DNA of 64,000 nt, from assembly GCF_902459465.1 (NCBI RefSeq), contig NC_047069.1, positions 4,187,171 through 4,251,170 on the forward strand. Direction: 5' to 3'. Of the stretch, positions 1-10,597 are shown piece by piece (the first letter of the stretch is position 1; every line of letters starts with the position of its first letter). A model generated the notes under the pieces. That model searched no databases, was not told the origin of the DNA, and saw only the letters and a list, made by a program, of their open reading frames with translations. Origin of the DNA: Asterias rubens (lineage: Eukaryota > Echinodermata > Asteroidea > Forcipulatida > Asteriidae). Made by a program: the position numbers and the translations under genes.

Positions 1-1678
1 GGAGTAGTCGCAAGCTTTATAAAGTGAAGAAAGATCGCATCGAAATAATGAAATGTGACCTCGGAGAAGTTCACAAATCATTACAGGCCGCTAAAACTAA
101 AAGTGAAATAGCGCCACCAATAGTTCCCTGTTGTGTAACCGTAGGGCATTGATTGCACACAAAACACCCGGCCGGCGCGTCGGTTCTTATCATCAGTAGC
201 GATCTGTCACCGAGTGAAGACTTTCTGAAGTGTTGTCATGATTCATCAGACCGGTGAATCATCTTTTATATAAAATATATCTTAACATAAATACGGCATG
301 TTGCAAATTCGATATTCAGAAAAAACAGGGGTTGTCAAACCTGTGACATTGGCTTTCCTCCAGTAGGTAAGTTAACACCGTAAAATCGGGAGTTTTAATT
401 CATGCTTGTCGCCTTTTTGTTGTGAGTGGATGGAGATGTCTTCTTTCTAATCTAAGAAATCCTTTCTTGTGTTTTAATTTAGACCTAATTTCCCTAAACA
501 CTATTATTGTGTGTGTCATGTCTGTAGCGGGTTCCTCTGCATTATCAATATTTGTTGGTACTGCATATAAACTCCATGTGATATTATATTTTGCAGGCGT
601 GTGATGGCTTGCAGAATTGTTTTTATTGTATGTATCCTCTGCTTACCAGTTTTCACGCTATTTATTATGCCTTTTTCTTTGAATTGGGAAAAAAATAATG
701 ATGCCATATATCAACCGATGCCCTAATTATCTTCATTTGTTAATATGAAGTATGCAAACATGTATTAAAACTTGATGGACATTGAAATGTTCACACCACA
801 CACCGATCTTCAATGACTTCAACTGGCCCCATTTGTTTTGAGTTTTTCCTGTTTTCACGGCAAACGAGAAAGTATGGTTTCCCGGTGAAGCCATACATGG
901 AAGAAACATCTGCAGTGACTACAAGTGTTCTTTGTTCTATGTATGACTGTATAGCCAGCAGTTGCCTTCATTTTATTCAAAATATTTTTTTATTAAATTT
1001 TTTACATTACCATGGTAACTTGCCAAAAATTAAAAAGTAAAAAAAATATATAAAAAGTGTGAATAATTACTGGCTTCCAAATCTGATTTTGATATTTTTT
1101 TTTTATATGTTTTTTTCTTAATATTTATAATAAAGCGTATAAATAAACAGTGATAATTGAATCAATGAGCTGATGTTTAAATTTTAATATTATTATTAAT
1201 AATAGTATTGATACCAGGGTTACAAAATAAAAATCTCCAAAAATATTAGAAAATGATATAAGGCACATGGCTTCTTTAAGCCTTGGTATTTTTTTTCAAG
1301 AATGCTCAGCAAAACATTCAGTCACATGATTTTGATCATCATGAATTGTGAATTGAAATAGCGTTTGATGAAACTTTTTCGGTGGGCAAATATTTTTATA
1401 TGGCCTCAACATTATGACATATTTTTGTACCTTGTAGAAATGCCTAAAATACCAAACTTTTTGCATTTACAAGTGCAAATGACTAGTGGAGCCTTACGTG
1501 TTTCTAAGTTTTGGTCAAGGGAGAGGAGACTCTTTGCTTGGCAAATAAAACCACACAATTTTTATCTAGGGACTGTTTACATCGCGCACAGAGAGGTAAA
1601 AGATTTGCCACGATTTTAGGGACACCTCGAAAACAGGACCTCCTACGATACTGTTGTTTAGGCATCATCCAAAGGCAA
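1..1678. other. Upstream non-coding stretch, no gene recognised
   Basis: The first ~250 bases are less AT-rich than what follows and could be a 5' UTR exon or promoter of a gene starting outside the window, but no convincing coding frame or splice junction is visible. The rest is AT-rich with poly-T runs and only short, unsupported open frames. Confidence 0.4.
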
Positions 1679-1852
1679 TAAGCCGATTCACTATTACAAC
1701 TGCGCATGTCCGTTACTGCTGACAACGCAATTTGTTTATCTCCCGTGACCTTTTGACAATAAACCCAGGTATTGTCAAAAGGTCACGGGAGAGAAACAAA
1801 TTGCGTTGTCAGCAGTAACGGACATGCGCAGTTGTAATAGTGAATCGGCTTA
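1679..1852. repeat. Near-perfect 82-nt inverted repeat (hairpin)
   Basis: Left arm 1679-1760 and right arm 1771-1852 are reverse complements with one mismatch, separated by a 10-nt loop (1761-1770). The high identity implies a recent foldback element or a palindromic duplication. No coding potential. Confidence 0.92.
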
Positions 1853-1982
1853 TGTGTAAATTATTGCATGAATCGTGGAGGAAAGAAGTCCTCCTGTGCA
1901 TTGATGGAGGAATGAGTCACAAATGGTCATGATGCGGTTGTATGCTGGCTGACTGACCAGCTCAACCATGTCCATGGCTCGA

Positions 1983-2150
1983 CTAGACCCAGTAACTGGG
2001 GCGCATTGTATTCCTTTTTTTGAAATGTTGACAACAACAATAGTAGGCCTAATACTTGTTAGTATAGATCTACAGTACATGTATTTTTTTGTAGTTCAAA
2101 ATTTTGAAAAATGGAATACAGCGCCCCAGTTACTGGGTCTATGGCTAGAC
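1983..2150. repeat. Foldback MITE with imperfect inner loop
   Basis: The end motif AGACCCAGTAACTGGGGCGC (1985-2004) recurs inverted at 2121-2140, and the pairing continues inward (TGTATTCC / GGAATACA). The centre is AT-rich. The structure is that of a short non-autonomous foldback element. Confidence 0.85.
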
Positions 2151-3404
2151 CAACTCTGTTGACTGAATTTAGACAGATCGTCACCAACAAACATGGCACA
2201 TTTGATTGTGTGCAATTACAAAACCATCTTTGCTTTTTGGTGTGCATATGTTTAAGACAATGTTAACCGATGCCTCGATAGAATCTCATAATAAATGGAT
2301 ATGAAATTGTCAATGTCAAGGCTTCTTCAGGAGCTTTAATTTTTTTTTTACGATGATGAGGCTAGGCAACTTTGCACCAAGGTTTAATTTACCAATGAAC
2401 CGAACTTACACAAACCTTTGTTGCTAGATTGTCATAAATTTTAGGGCGAAAGCATTAAAAAGCACCATATTGACTTGAGTACAAAGCATCAAGTCCACAC
2501 TGAGTGGGAAACCAGTCATCTCGCCCCCCGGCAAACTCGCCAGGGAGGCGACTTTGTGGGGGGGGGGGGGCAGACTCTGGTGGGGGGCAACTTTGTGGGG
2601 GGCAACTTTGTGGGGGCGACATTGTTAACCTGGACGGGCGAGTTTACATGTTTTCTCTTGTTACTTTTTACTCCGTGTGTGTCAACTTTTTACTCCGTGT
2701 GTGTCAACTTTTTACTCAGTCAGTTTGTGTTGTCATGGAAGAGATGTGAAAGTAACGTTGATGTGTACTAAGGTGTTAGCAACTTATTGTGGGAAGATGT
2801 GCTCTGTTATAGTTTTCAATTCTTAGAGCGTGAGTTTTTCCCACCAATTGAACAAAAGCGGTAATTGGTAATAATATGAAACGCTAGAGCAGTTTTCAAC
2901 TTACTACATGAATGACTAGAAACAGGATTATTAAATTGATTGGCACATTGACATTAGGATTTCTAGGGAGACTTTGTCCTCCTAATCTGTGAATTTTGAC
3001 AAAAAAATTCACAAATTATTTATTGCCACAAGACCTTGGGCTTGTAAGCTGTTGCTCAAAATTTTCACTGGATGGACCGGAATCAATTCTGAGACCAGAA
3101 TCTTGAAGAGAAAGAGCCTTCTTCACAGTTTGAACAGGCTAAAAGAAGCAGGCCTGATACTTCACGGACGTCCCTGGTCAATGCCTTGGTGCCCTTGAAA
3201 TGCTTGACAAAATTACAATTTCCTCATACATGTAGGGTGCCCTTGCTCTTTCAAAAATGAAGCATACAGGCCTGGAGAAGAATAATCTTATTTAAGTCTT
3301 ATAGAATTTGAATCGTTTTTGATACTTAACAGAACTGTATGGACCAGACCAGGTAATTCTGACTGGTCCTTTTGCCTTTTACTTGCATTGTTATTGGACC
3401 ACTG

Positions 3405-3790
3405 TTAAAGACACTGGACACTATTGGTAATTGTCAAAGAGCAGTCTTCTCATTTGGTGTATCTAAACATGCATAAAATTACTAACCTGTGAAAATTTGA
3501 GCTCAATTGGTCGTTGAAGTTGCAAGATAGTGGGAAAAAAATACCCTTGTCACACGAAGTTGTGTGCTTTCAGATTCTTGATTTCGGGACCTCGAATTCT
3601 AAATCTGAGGTATCAAAATCAAATTCGTGGAAAATTACTTCTTTCTCGAAATCTACGTTACTTCAGAGGGAGCCGCTTCTCACAACGGTTAATACTACCA
3701 ACAGCTCCCAACTGCTCATTACCAAGTAAGGTTTTTTTATGCAAATGATAACTATTTTTAGTAAATACATATAGTGTCCACTGCCTTTAA
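3405..3790 (+). mobile_element. Family-1 MITE (TTAA-flanked), full length
   Basis: Ends read AGACACTGGACACTATTGG and, inverted, ATAGTGTCCACTGCCT, each next to TTAA (3405-3408 and 3787-3790). The ~380-bp body has no ORF of note and recurs over a dozen times in this window in both orientations. TTAA target duplication with short terminal inverted repeats is the signature of piggyBac-like transposons, so this is inferred to be a non-autonomous derivative. Confidence 0.85.
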
Positions 3791-3904
3791 AGGGGTATGC
3801 TGATCCCAAACAAAAGGTTGTCATCACGCAAACTTTCAGTATCAAAAATGTTGTGAAGCCAGCCTCTTTGCAAACTGTGTCAGTAATAAAACATCTTCTT
3901 AAAA

Positions 3905-4075
3905 GTGTTAAAGGCCATGGACACATTTGGTAATTGTCGAAGACCAGTATTCCTGCTTGGTGTAACCCAACATGCATAAAAAAACCAAATTAACTGTGAA
4001 ATGTTTGACTCTAAAGAGGAATATCTGTGCTTGCAAGTGATAATGCCTTTTTGATTGAATATCATCAAAGATTCT
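3905..4075 (+). mobile_element. Family-1 MITE, 5' fragment
   Basis: Begins GTTAAAGGCCATGGACACATTTGG and follows the first third of the family-1 body (CCAGTATTCC...TTGGTGTA), then loses similarity. Confidence 0.65.
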
Positions 4076-4449
4076 CTGTATTATAAACAAATTTACAGAC
4101 CATTATTTGAAATGTGACGTCATAAAATGTTTTTGGATTTTGACAAAAATTGCACTAGAAAGGTATCAAACATCTACATGTATCTTTACACGTTTCAAAC
4201 TGAGGTTTAGAGGCAAGTTATTTTTTTCAATGCTTATAAGGATTCTATACATGTATTTCTGTCTATTGGAAAATGAGTAGATTTCAAAGCTTAATTTGAC
4301 CTTGGAGCCCCTCATACAAAAATCTGATTCAAGGTTTTGTAATAGATAATAATAATGAACAATATTTATAAAAGTTTTTACAAAAGTTTCAAAGCGCTGT
4401 ACAGTAACCACAAATAAACACAAGTTATAATAACTTAGCTTAGCATAAA

Positions 4450-4545
4450 AGTAAATTATGAGTCTTTAACGTGGCTTTGAGGGATTCAAGAGATGAAGCC
4501 TGACTGATGTGAAGAGGGAGATTGGTCCATAATGTTCCTTGTACA
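4450..4545 (-). pseudogene. LINE pol C-terminal remnant
   Basis: On the minus strand one frame reads LWTNLPLHISQASSLESLK followed by ATLKTH, the typical last segment of CR1/L2-type reverse transcriptase polyproteins (LWNxLPxxIR...SLxxFKxxLKTxLF). It is followed downstream by an 'AGCGCTTTG'-type tail at ~4395. Short, heavily decayed fragment. Confidence 0.6.
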
Positions 4546-5227
4546 AATCCTTAATTAATGGAAAGTGTACATACAATTATGTGGAACTTTGTGGAACAAA
4601 AGGTTATAGGCTCTATACTTGAATTAATAATAATTTAATAAAAACCTTATTTTTATAGCGCTTTGATACTAAGCGCTTATATACAACCACAGAAAAAAAG
4701 GAACTAGACACCTGCTAGACCTACTTCAAAATTGTTTACAAGCTTTCATCATTTTCCCATCGTTGGTTTTTGCTGATATTTATTGTTCACATTATTTGTA
4801 TCAACAATTACTTGGATATAACTAGGTACACCTACTGTGCAAAGTGAACCAAGAGTAATCCAAAGTATACATCCCCTGATGTGTAGCTGTCACAAATAAT
4901 TTTAACAACTCTGTGAATAGAACAAAACATAAAGAATTTCTTCTTGCAAACTTTCTCTCAAACAGTATTCCTCCTTTTATTTTGCATTGGACAAGCCTTT
5001 CATTTCTATTTAACTAAACATTGTTAGTTGGGGATACAAAACCTTTTACCTTAGGAAAAGATCTGAGGCCTCGAAACCACCCACAGCACCCCACAGTGAT
5101 TCCTGTGCTTTCGCTGTGTTGCTTTGCTATATTTGCAAAGTGCCCCTTTATTGGAGGGAAATTGCCTTGCCCTTTCCCTGAGTGAAGTTCAAGGAAACTA
5201 GATCTAAGTCATGTAGAAAGTTATATT

Positions 5228-5466
5228 CACAAGACTCTGTAGGCCTTCATTTCAGGGGTGGGGTGGGGGGTTGGGGGGGGGGGGGGTGTGGTGACACACA
5301 ATGTTTCAGTGCAGATGCAGTGTAATAGTCTTTATTTTGAATTATGAAAGGTACAAGACTCTGTAGGCCTTCATTTCATGGGGTGGGGTGGGGGGGGGGG
5401 TGGTGACACACAATGTTTCAGTGCAGATGCAGTGTAATAGTCTTTATTTTGAATTATGAAAGGTAC
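5228..5466 (+). repeat. Tandem duplication (~115 bp x 2) with long G-runs
   Basis: Two adjacent copies begin ACAAGACTCTGTAGGCCTTC and end TGAATTATGAAAGGTACAA. Each contains a run of ten or more G in a GGGGTGGGG context, a potential G-quadruplex. The copies differ mainly in G-run length. Confidence 0.85.
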
Positions 5467-5867
5467 AATATTTTTCAATCATACCTGGGTCCTTTTGGAC
5501 TTTATTTTCTCGTAATGAACTAACACCCGTTTTCAGACAGGCATTCCAGAGTTGTGTCGAACAAAATGATTGAACTAAGCACAAGAAAGTTTGACATCTA
5601 AAACAGTTACATGTAGGAGTGACTGGATGCGCAAGAGGTCGTAAGATCAATTGTTCAGAACGAGTCGGGAGCGCCTTTGTTTCAGACGTCGATCATGTCA
5701 TGAGCCGAACCTGTTATGTAAAAAAAATGTTAAATGTTAAGTTCGCCTCTCTGTTGAAACCAAAATTTATTTTGGTCGACCTAGAGTTGTTCCTTATCTA
5801 TTTGGTCTGGCTGAACCAGGTGTTATTTAAACAATTTTATAATCTATAAAATTTGATCCACTGGCTG

Positions 5868-6365
5868 CCGCTTTCCAGGTTGTAATGTAATTTGGGTGTG
5901 ATCCCTGGCTATACGGCAGTTAACGATTGTATGGCTTCTGACTGGAACCCCCGAACCAAGGTATCGACAAAATGGGGACACCGCCAACATAGGGCCAGAT
6001 AGCTCAGTTGGTACATGTAGAGCGCCGGCACGTTAATCTGGAGGTCGTTGGTTTGAATCCCACTCTAGTCAATTCTTTGTTCAACCCCAAAAATCAACCA
6101 TAAAGGACCGATGGTATAAAAGCAAAAAAAACCTTATACCATCGGTCCTTTATGGTTGGTAGCTTTGCAGCTAATTCTATTTTTCCAAACGGAAATAAAC
6201 AACACAGGCTGTATACTCCCCAGGGAGCTGAGATGGTTTAAGAATGATTTAAGGCCCAGACCAGGGGTAATAATGTTGAAGCGCTTTGATACACGCTTTG
6301 GGTGTATAAAGCACTATATAAAAACCCAAGTTATTGTTGTTATTATTATTACAATTACAGAGAAT
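5868..6365 (+). mobile_element. tRNA-derived SINE (family G) with shared 3' tail
   Basis: A tRNA-like head has box A (TAGCTCAGTTGGTA, ~6000) and box B (GGTTTGAATCC, ~6050). It is followed by a perfect 25-nt hairpin (6095-6119 / 6134-6158) and a tail containing CTCCCCAGGGAGCTGAGATG and GCACTATATAAAAAC, ending in a TTG/TTA-rich repeat. The 5' extension (GTGTGATCCCTGGCTAT...GGCTTCTGACTGG) recurs in three other copies here. The tail matches the family L SINEs, suggesting a shared partner LINE. Confidence 0.75.
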
Positions 6366-6814
6366 ACATGATTCCGTGTTTTTATGTAAACAAGATATAT
6401 TTAATGAAAGTGTCACATGTTGGTGATTGGGGTTGAAATTTCCCTTCAAAAATCCATTTAAAGTTAGTATAGCCGTGGTACACCATTGTTCTTCTGACTG
6501 AGTAAAGACAGAAATAATGTACTATTCATTCAAACTCTGTTTCAAAGTATTTTCATTTCAGATACATTTATTTCATGTCTAAATCAATCAATGCAAGTGT
6601 GATAATATTGTTCAGAAAACAAATATGATAACTTGTACAAATGATAAATTGATCTAGTTATTGAACTTGAATAAATAGATAGTAATGTGACATTAACATG
6701 TTGGAAAAAAGAGAAGCAAAAGCTTTTTTCCCCCTTCCCTATAAAGACAAAGACACAAACAAATTGAGCCATGCAATCTTTAAACTGTTAGAATTTCAAA
6801 GAAAAAGATGCCAA

Positions 6815-7211
6815 CATCTAGGGAAACTATTGGGTATTGTCAAAGACCAGTCTTCTCACTTAGTGTATCTTAAGTCAACATATGCATAAAATAACCAACC
6901 TGCGAAAATTTGAGCTCAATATTGGTCGTCGAAGTTGCAAGATAATAATGAAAGAAAAATACACCCTTGTCACACAAAGTTGTGTGCATTTACAATGTAG
7001 CTGGTTGATTTCGAGACCTCAAATTCTAAATCTGAGGTCTCGAAATCAAATTGGTTGAAAATTACTTCTTTCTGGAAAACTATGGCAATTCAGAGGGAGC
7101 CGTTTCTCACAAAGTTTTATACCATCAACCTCTCCCCATTACTGGTTATCAAGTAAGGTTTTATGCTAATAATTATTTTGAGTAATTACCAATAGTGTCC
7201 ACTGCCTTTAA
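6815..7211 (+). mobile_element. Family-1 MITE
   Basis: Full family-1 body from the ACTATTGGGTATTGTCAAAG start region to TAGTGTCCACTGCCTTTAA at the right end. The left terminus is slightly decayed and the right TTAA (7208-7211) is intact. Confidence 0.8.
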
Positions 7212-7761
7212 TACATAGCGTTAACATAACAATTAAAGCTTTCTACCTAGGATTATTTGTAGCTCTTTCTTTGCAAAGGAAAGATATATAAAATTGGATT
7301 GTACAAAACAGCAATGTGTTCTTTAATACATTCATGTAGCCTTGGGTCGATTTTCCAAAGAGCTATTTAAGATTGATCTTAACTGCAAATCAATTGTTGT
7401 TGCTAAGTAAAATGTGATGACACAATTCTAATGACTATGGTAATACTGACAATGTTTGCCTTGCGATGAATGTTGTTTCTTTGTAAAAATGGGCCCATGA
7501 AGTTGTAGTGGGAATACAATTCAGAAAGGTAGCAGTACTTTAAGTAGAGCAAGTATTTTGCGACGAGATAGAACTTATTAAATTATAAATTACTCCTTGA
7601 TTTAATTCAATTATTAAATAAGAAACTCAGCGGGAAGTATCACGTTGCTAAATAGTTGCCTATATTAGAATGGATCTATGTAATTCTATTTAGCTGATTT
7701 TGTTTGTGAGAATGAATTATTAATGATCGATGTGATATTTTCTCCTTCTTACAATCTGCAG

Positions 7762-7911
7762 ACTCCATCCAACAGGATGAGTCAAGATGTAATTTACATC
7801 TCATCATTGGATCCAGAAAGTCACTGACTGTATTGGGAGTCATGAAGCTGGATATGCATGTCAACTGCCTCTTACTGCCGTTCAAGGCGATCTATTTCTT
7901 CCTACTAGCAG
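7762..7911 (+). CDS. MFSD6-like transporter, first coding exon
   Basis: First coding exon of the MFSD6-like gene. A 3' splice site (CTGCAG) precedes 7762 and the donor GTTAGT follows 7911. The likely start is the ATG at 7842: 23 codons plus one base encode MKLDMHVNCLLLPFKAIYFF then LLA. The split Gly codon joins exon 2 to give LLAG-MSCILPFLPVY, which is how MFSD6-family proteins begin (a short polar head ending LLPxK, then transmembrane helix 1 across this junction). The frame stays open upstream to the acceptor (7762-7841), so a longer N-terminus is possible; I prefer 7842 because it gives the family's usual short N-terminus. Strand, phase and sequence all support the assignment, although the exon is too short to stand out alone. 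Confidence 0.8.
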
Positions 7912-7934
7912 GTTAGTCAAGTTGTTCTTTCGTT

Positions 7935-8152
7935 AAAGTTGCATCTGGGATAAAGAATATTAATTATATATATTTTTTTGGCCCATATACATTGTACATC
8001 GATGTGTGGTTAGCACTGTATACTCAGTACTTTCCAAAGTTCTGTGAAAAAAAATCACTATCATATTACTCAGTGGGATTCGAACCCACGACCTTTGCAA
8101 CTCAAGGCAGTCTATTTTGTCTTACTAGCAGGTTAGTCACGTTGTTCTTTTC
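7935..8152 (-). mobile_element. tRNA-headed SINE (family S) plus duplicated exon-1 end
   Basis: Minus-strand box B (TGGGATTCGAACCCACGACC at ~8070) and a tail near GGATAAAGAATATTAATT (7948) mark a tRNA-derived SINE. Directly beyond the head, 8100-8152 repeats the 3' end of exon 1 and its splice donor (7880-7932) at roughly 85-90% identity. Confidence 0.6.
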
Positions 8153-8534
8153 TCGCAGTGTTTTGTCTAGGCCTGGGCGACTAATGAAATTTACGACTCA
8201 AACTCGACTAGTTGCACCTCAAACAATCGCCACTTTTACATTAGTTGGGACTTGATTTTAAATTCCCAGGCGCAATAAAGTACAAATCACGCTGAAAGGA
8301 TTGAAGGATTGTGTCACTAATGTATTATTGTGTTTGCAGTCGTGAATAGCTGTGAGCGACACAATTGGTTCACCAAATATACAATCATTTGTGACGTTTT
8401 TTTCTTCTTCTTTTTCATGGTGACACAATTTCAACCGAGTAGTTGAAAAACAGTAGTCGTGTCTCGACTAAGCAGCTTGTTTTAGAATACAAAATGGCAA
8501 TAGAAATCAAGTCAACTTGATTGCCAGTGAAAGC

Positions 8535-8910
8535 TTAAAAGGTTTGGATTCTTTGTGTAGGACATAAAGGTCCACAGATTTACATTAAACTTACACAGTA
8601 TCGGTATAATATATAGATGATGATAGTAGAAAGCTTCCCTTAAAATATTACTTGCTGAGGTCATGTAGTTTTTGAGTTATATAAATAAAACAATGTGACA
8701 AAAATAATTTTCATCTTAGCAGACGAAAATGTATTTAGCATGTATTTACATGATTGAAACCTTACTCTGTGATCTTGATTTTTTTTTAGCAAAAACTTGG
8801 GGAATAATGAAGGTGAAACTTCTACAGATAAATTATATTATTCACAGTGAGTAGGGATTCATGTCATGGCCAAATACTTGATCTACAAAAAAGGTACAAA
8901 ACCCCTTTAA
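8535..8910 (+). mobile_element. Family-3 MITE (TTAA-flanked)
   Basis: Starts TTAAAAGGTTTGGATTC and ends AAACCCCTTTAA, with internal landmarks AGAAAGCTTCCCTTAAAATA, CTTGCTGAGGT and GTGAGTAGGGATTCATGTCA shared with copies at 18.3, 20.4, 21.0 and 34.2 kb. Non-coding; inferred piggyBac-type MITE from the TTAA flanks. Confidence 0.75.
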
Positions 8911-9663
8911 TATAGGAGAGTGTGGTGGTACCGGTATTCGTTTTTAACAATGCACATCTCTGCATTTACTACCACCTTCAGGTGGGTATTGAATACATCA
9001 GATCAATAACGACCCACATCTCCCACAGTGCGAGTCGACACGCCATTAAGCCAGTTCACTGTGTCTCGTTTGTCTCACTTCACTTTGCACTTGCAAACAT
9101 TCAAAAGGGTTGTCCATGAATTGCTCTTTATATTTTGCTTCTGAATTTTCTCTTGGATGGCGTGATTGAAAAATGACAATAAATATGAGTGTGGGATTCA
9201 ACTTTGCCCCTGATTATTGAATACACCACAGAGACATTGTGAAGTAACTTGTCAGCTAAGCGCACATTCCCAGTTTGCGGTTTGCAAGCTCTGCCATTGT
9301 TAATTGAAAATACAGTAATTGCTGTGCCCGGCACTTTCCTCATTTGAAAATTGTGGACAAACTGAAGTTGCAAGCCTGGTATTACAAATGCAGGTTATTT
9401 TCGTACACTGTTTATACTATTGCCAACAGAAAAGAATAGGCCCTACTGACTGTTTTCTACCGAGGAATAAAAAAAAAAAATCGGCTAACATCTCATTACA
9501 AATTGCTTGCAGTCTACCGTTTTAAGAATTCTAATGTCACATTCATAAGCAGTTCTTTAGAGTCTACCATGTTTTGGTACAGGATCCTGCTGTTTTCTAC
9601 AGAAAAATACAAAACAAGGGCTACAATTTCATTACAAAACATGTATGCTTGCAATCTACGCTC

Positions 9664-10353
9664 CTAATAATAATAATATCGCAGTCTTATATAACGCACA
9701 TATCTACCAAACAAGGTACTCAAGGCGCTGAGTATATACAAACTTTCAGAAAGATAGTTATTTCATTGATGAATTCTAAAAACCCAGTTATTTAGCACCT
9801 ATATAAGGGTTTACAAGGTGCTACGGCGCATACAGCAGCCACAGCCAGGAAAACTGGGGCGAACCCCTTCTCTTTTAGATAAGTGCACTGGGTTCTGTTA
9901 CACAACACATGGAATCAACGCATAGGACCAACGGCTTTACGGCCCATCCGAAGGGCGAAGCAATGGTAAAGTGTCTTGCTTAAAGACAGTGGACACACTT
10001 AGTGTTTCTCATTATATACATAAAATTACAAACCTGTGAAAATTTGAGCTCAATCGGTCGTCGAAGTTTCATTAATAATGAAAGAAAAAACCCCTTGTCA
10101 CACTGAGTTGTGGGCTTTCAGATGCTTGATTTTGAAACCTCAGAGGGAGCCGTTTCTCACAATGTTTTATACGACCAACCTCTCCCCATTACTCGTTACC
10201 AAGAAAGGGTTTGTGCTAATAATTATTTTGAGTAATTACCACTAGTGTCCACTGCCTTTAAGGACACAAGTGTCACAGCTGGGGATTCACAGTCTGCTGA
10301 TCAGAAACACCAGAGCTTGAATTCGGTGCTCTTAACCGCTCGGCCACGACACT
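9664..10353 (-). mobile_element. tRNA-Leu/Ser-like SINE (family L), split by a MITE
   Basis: On the minus strand the head reads TGGCCGAGCGGTTAAGAGC (box A of a class II tRNA) at the 10.35-kb end, followed by a GGATTC box B region and the GTGTCCTTAAGCAAGACAC element. The body continues to ~9664. A family-1 MITE occupies 9984-10257 exactly at the TTAA of 'GCTTAAGGACAC'. The intact relative at 17.2-17.6 kb shows the unoccupied site. Confidence 0.85.
9984..10257 (+). mobile_element. Family-1 MITE nested in a SINE, TTAA target duplication
   Basis: The element runs from AGACAGTGGACAC to GTGTCCACTGCCT and is flanked by TTAA at 9980-9983 and 10258-10261. The empty site in the homologous SINE at ~17478 has a single TTAA. 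It is shorter than the consensus because of an internal deletion. This is direct evidence for TTAA-targeted insertion. Confidence 0.92.
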
Positions 10354-10597
10354 TCCATTTTTCTGAGAATTCTCATGTCACAAGCATTTCTTTAAATCTG
10401 GTATACAATGTATGTTTTGGTTATTTTTAACCAAACATGCCAGAAAACCTTACTGCACTTCAAGTAAACAATCTTCAAACACTGACACACCGCATCAACC
10501 TTCAGATATCCCGTCATAAACGGCAGTTTGGACATGTTGGAATGTTCCAATACAAATTGACATTTTCCTCCTAGAGTGCCCCTTACCAGAGGAAAAT

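Larger units (their letters stand above)
2151..7761. other. Repeat-filled region upstream of the MFSD6-like coding start
   Basis: No protein-coding gene seen. It contains two family-1 MITEs, a partial MITE (3905-4075), a LINE remnant, a G-run tandem duplication, a tRNA-headed SINE and G-rich short repeats at 2540-2630. If the MFSD6-like gene has 5' UTR exons they may lie here; I could not identify them. Confidence 0.5.

Noticed and set aside
5993-6070. Possible tRNA gene
   Set aside because: tRNA-like head continuous with a SINE body and tail and repeated elsewhere in the window.
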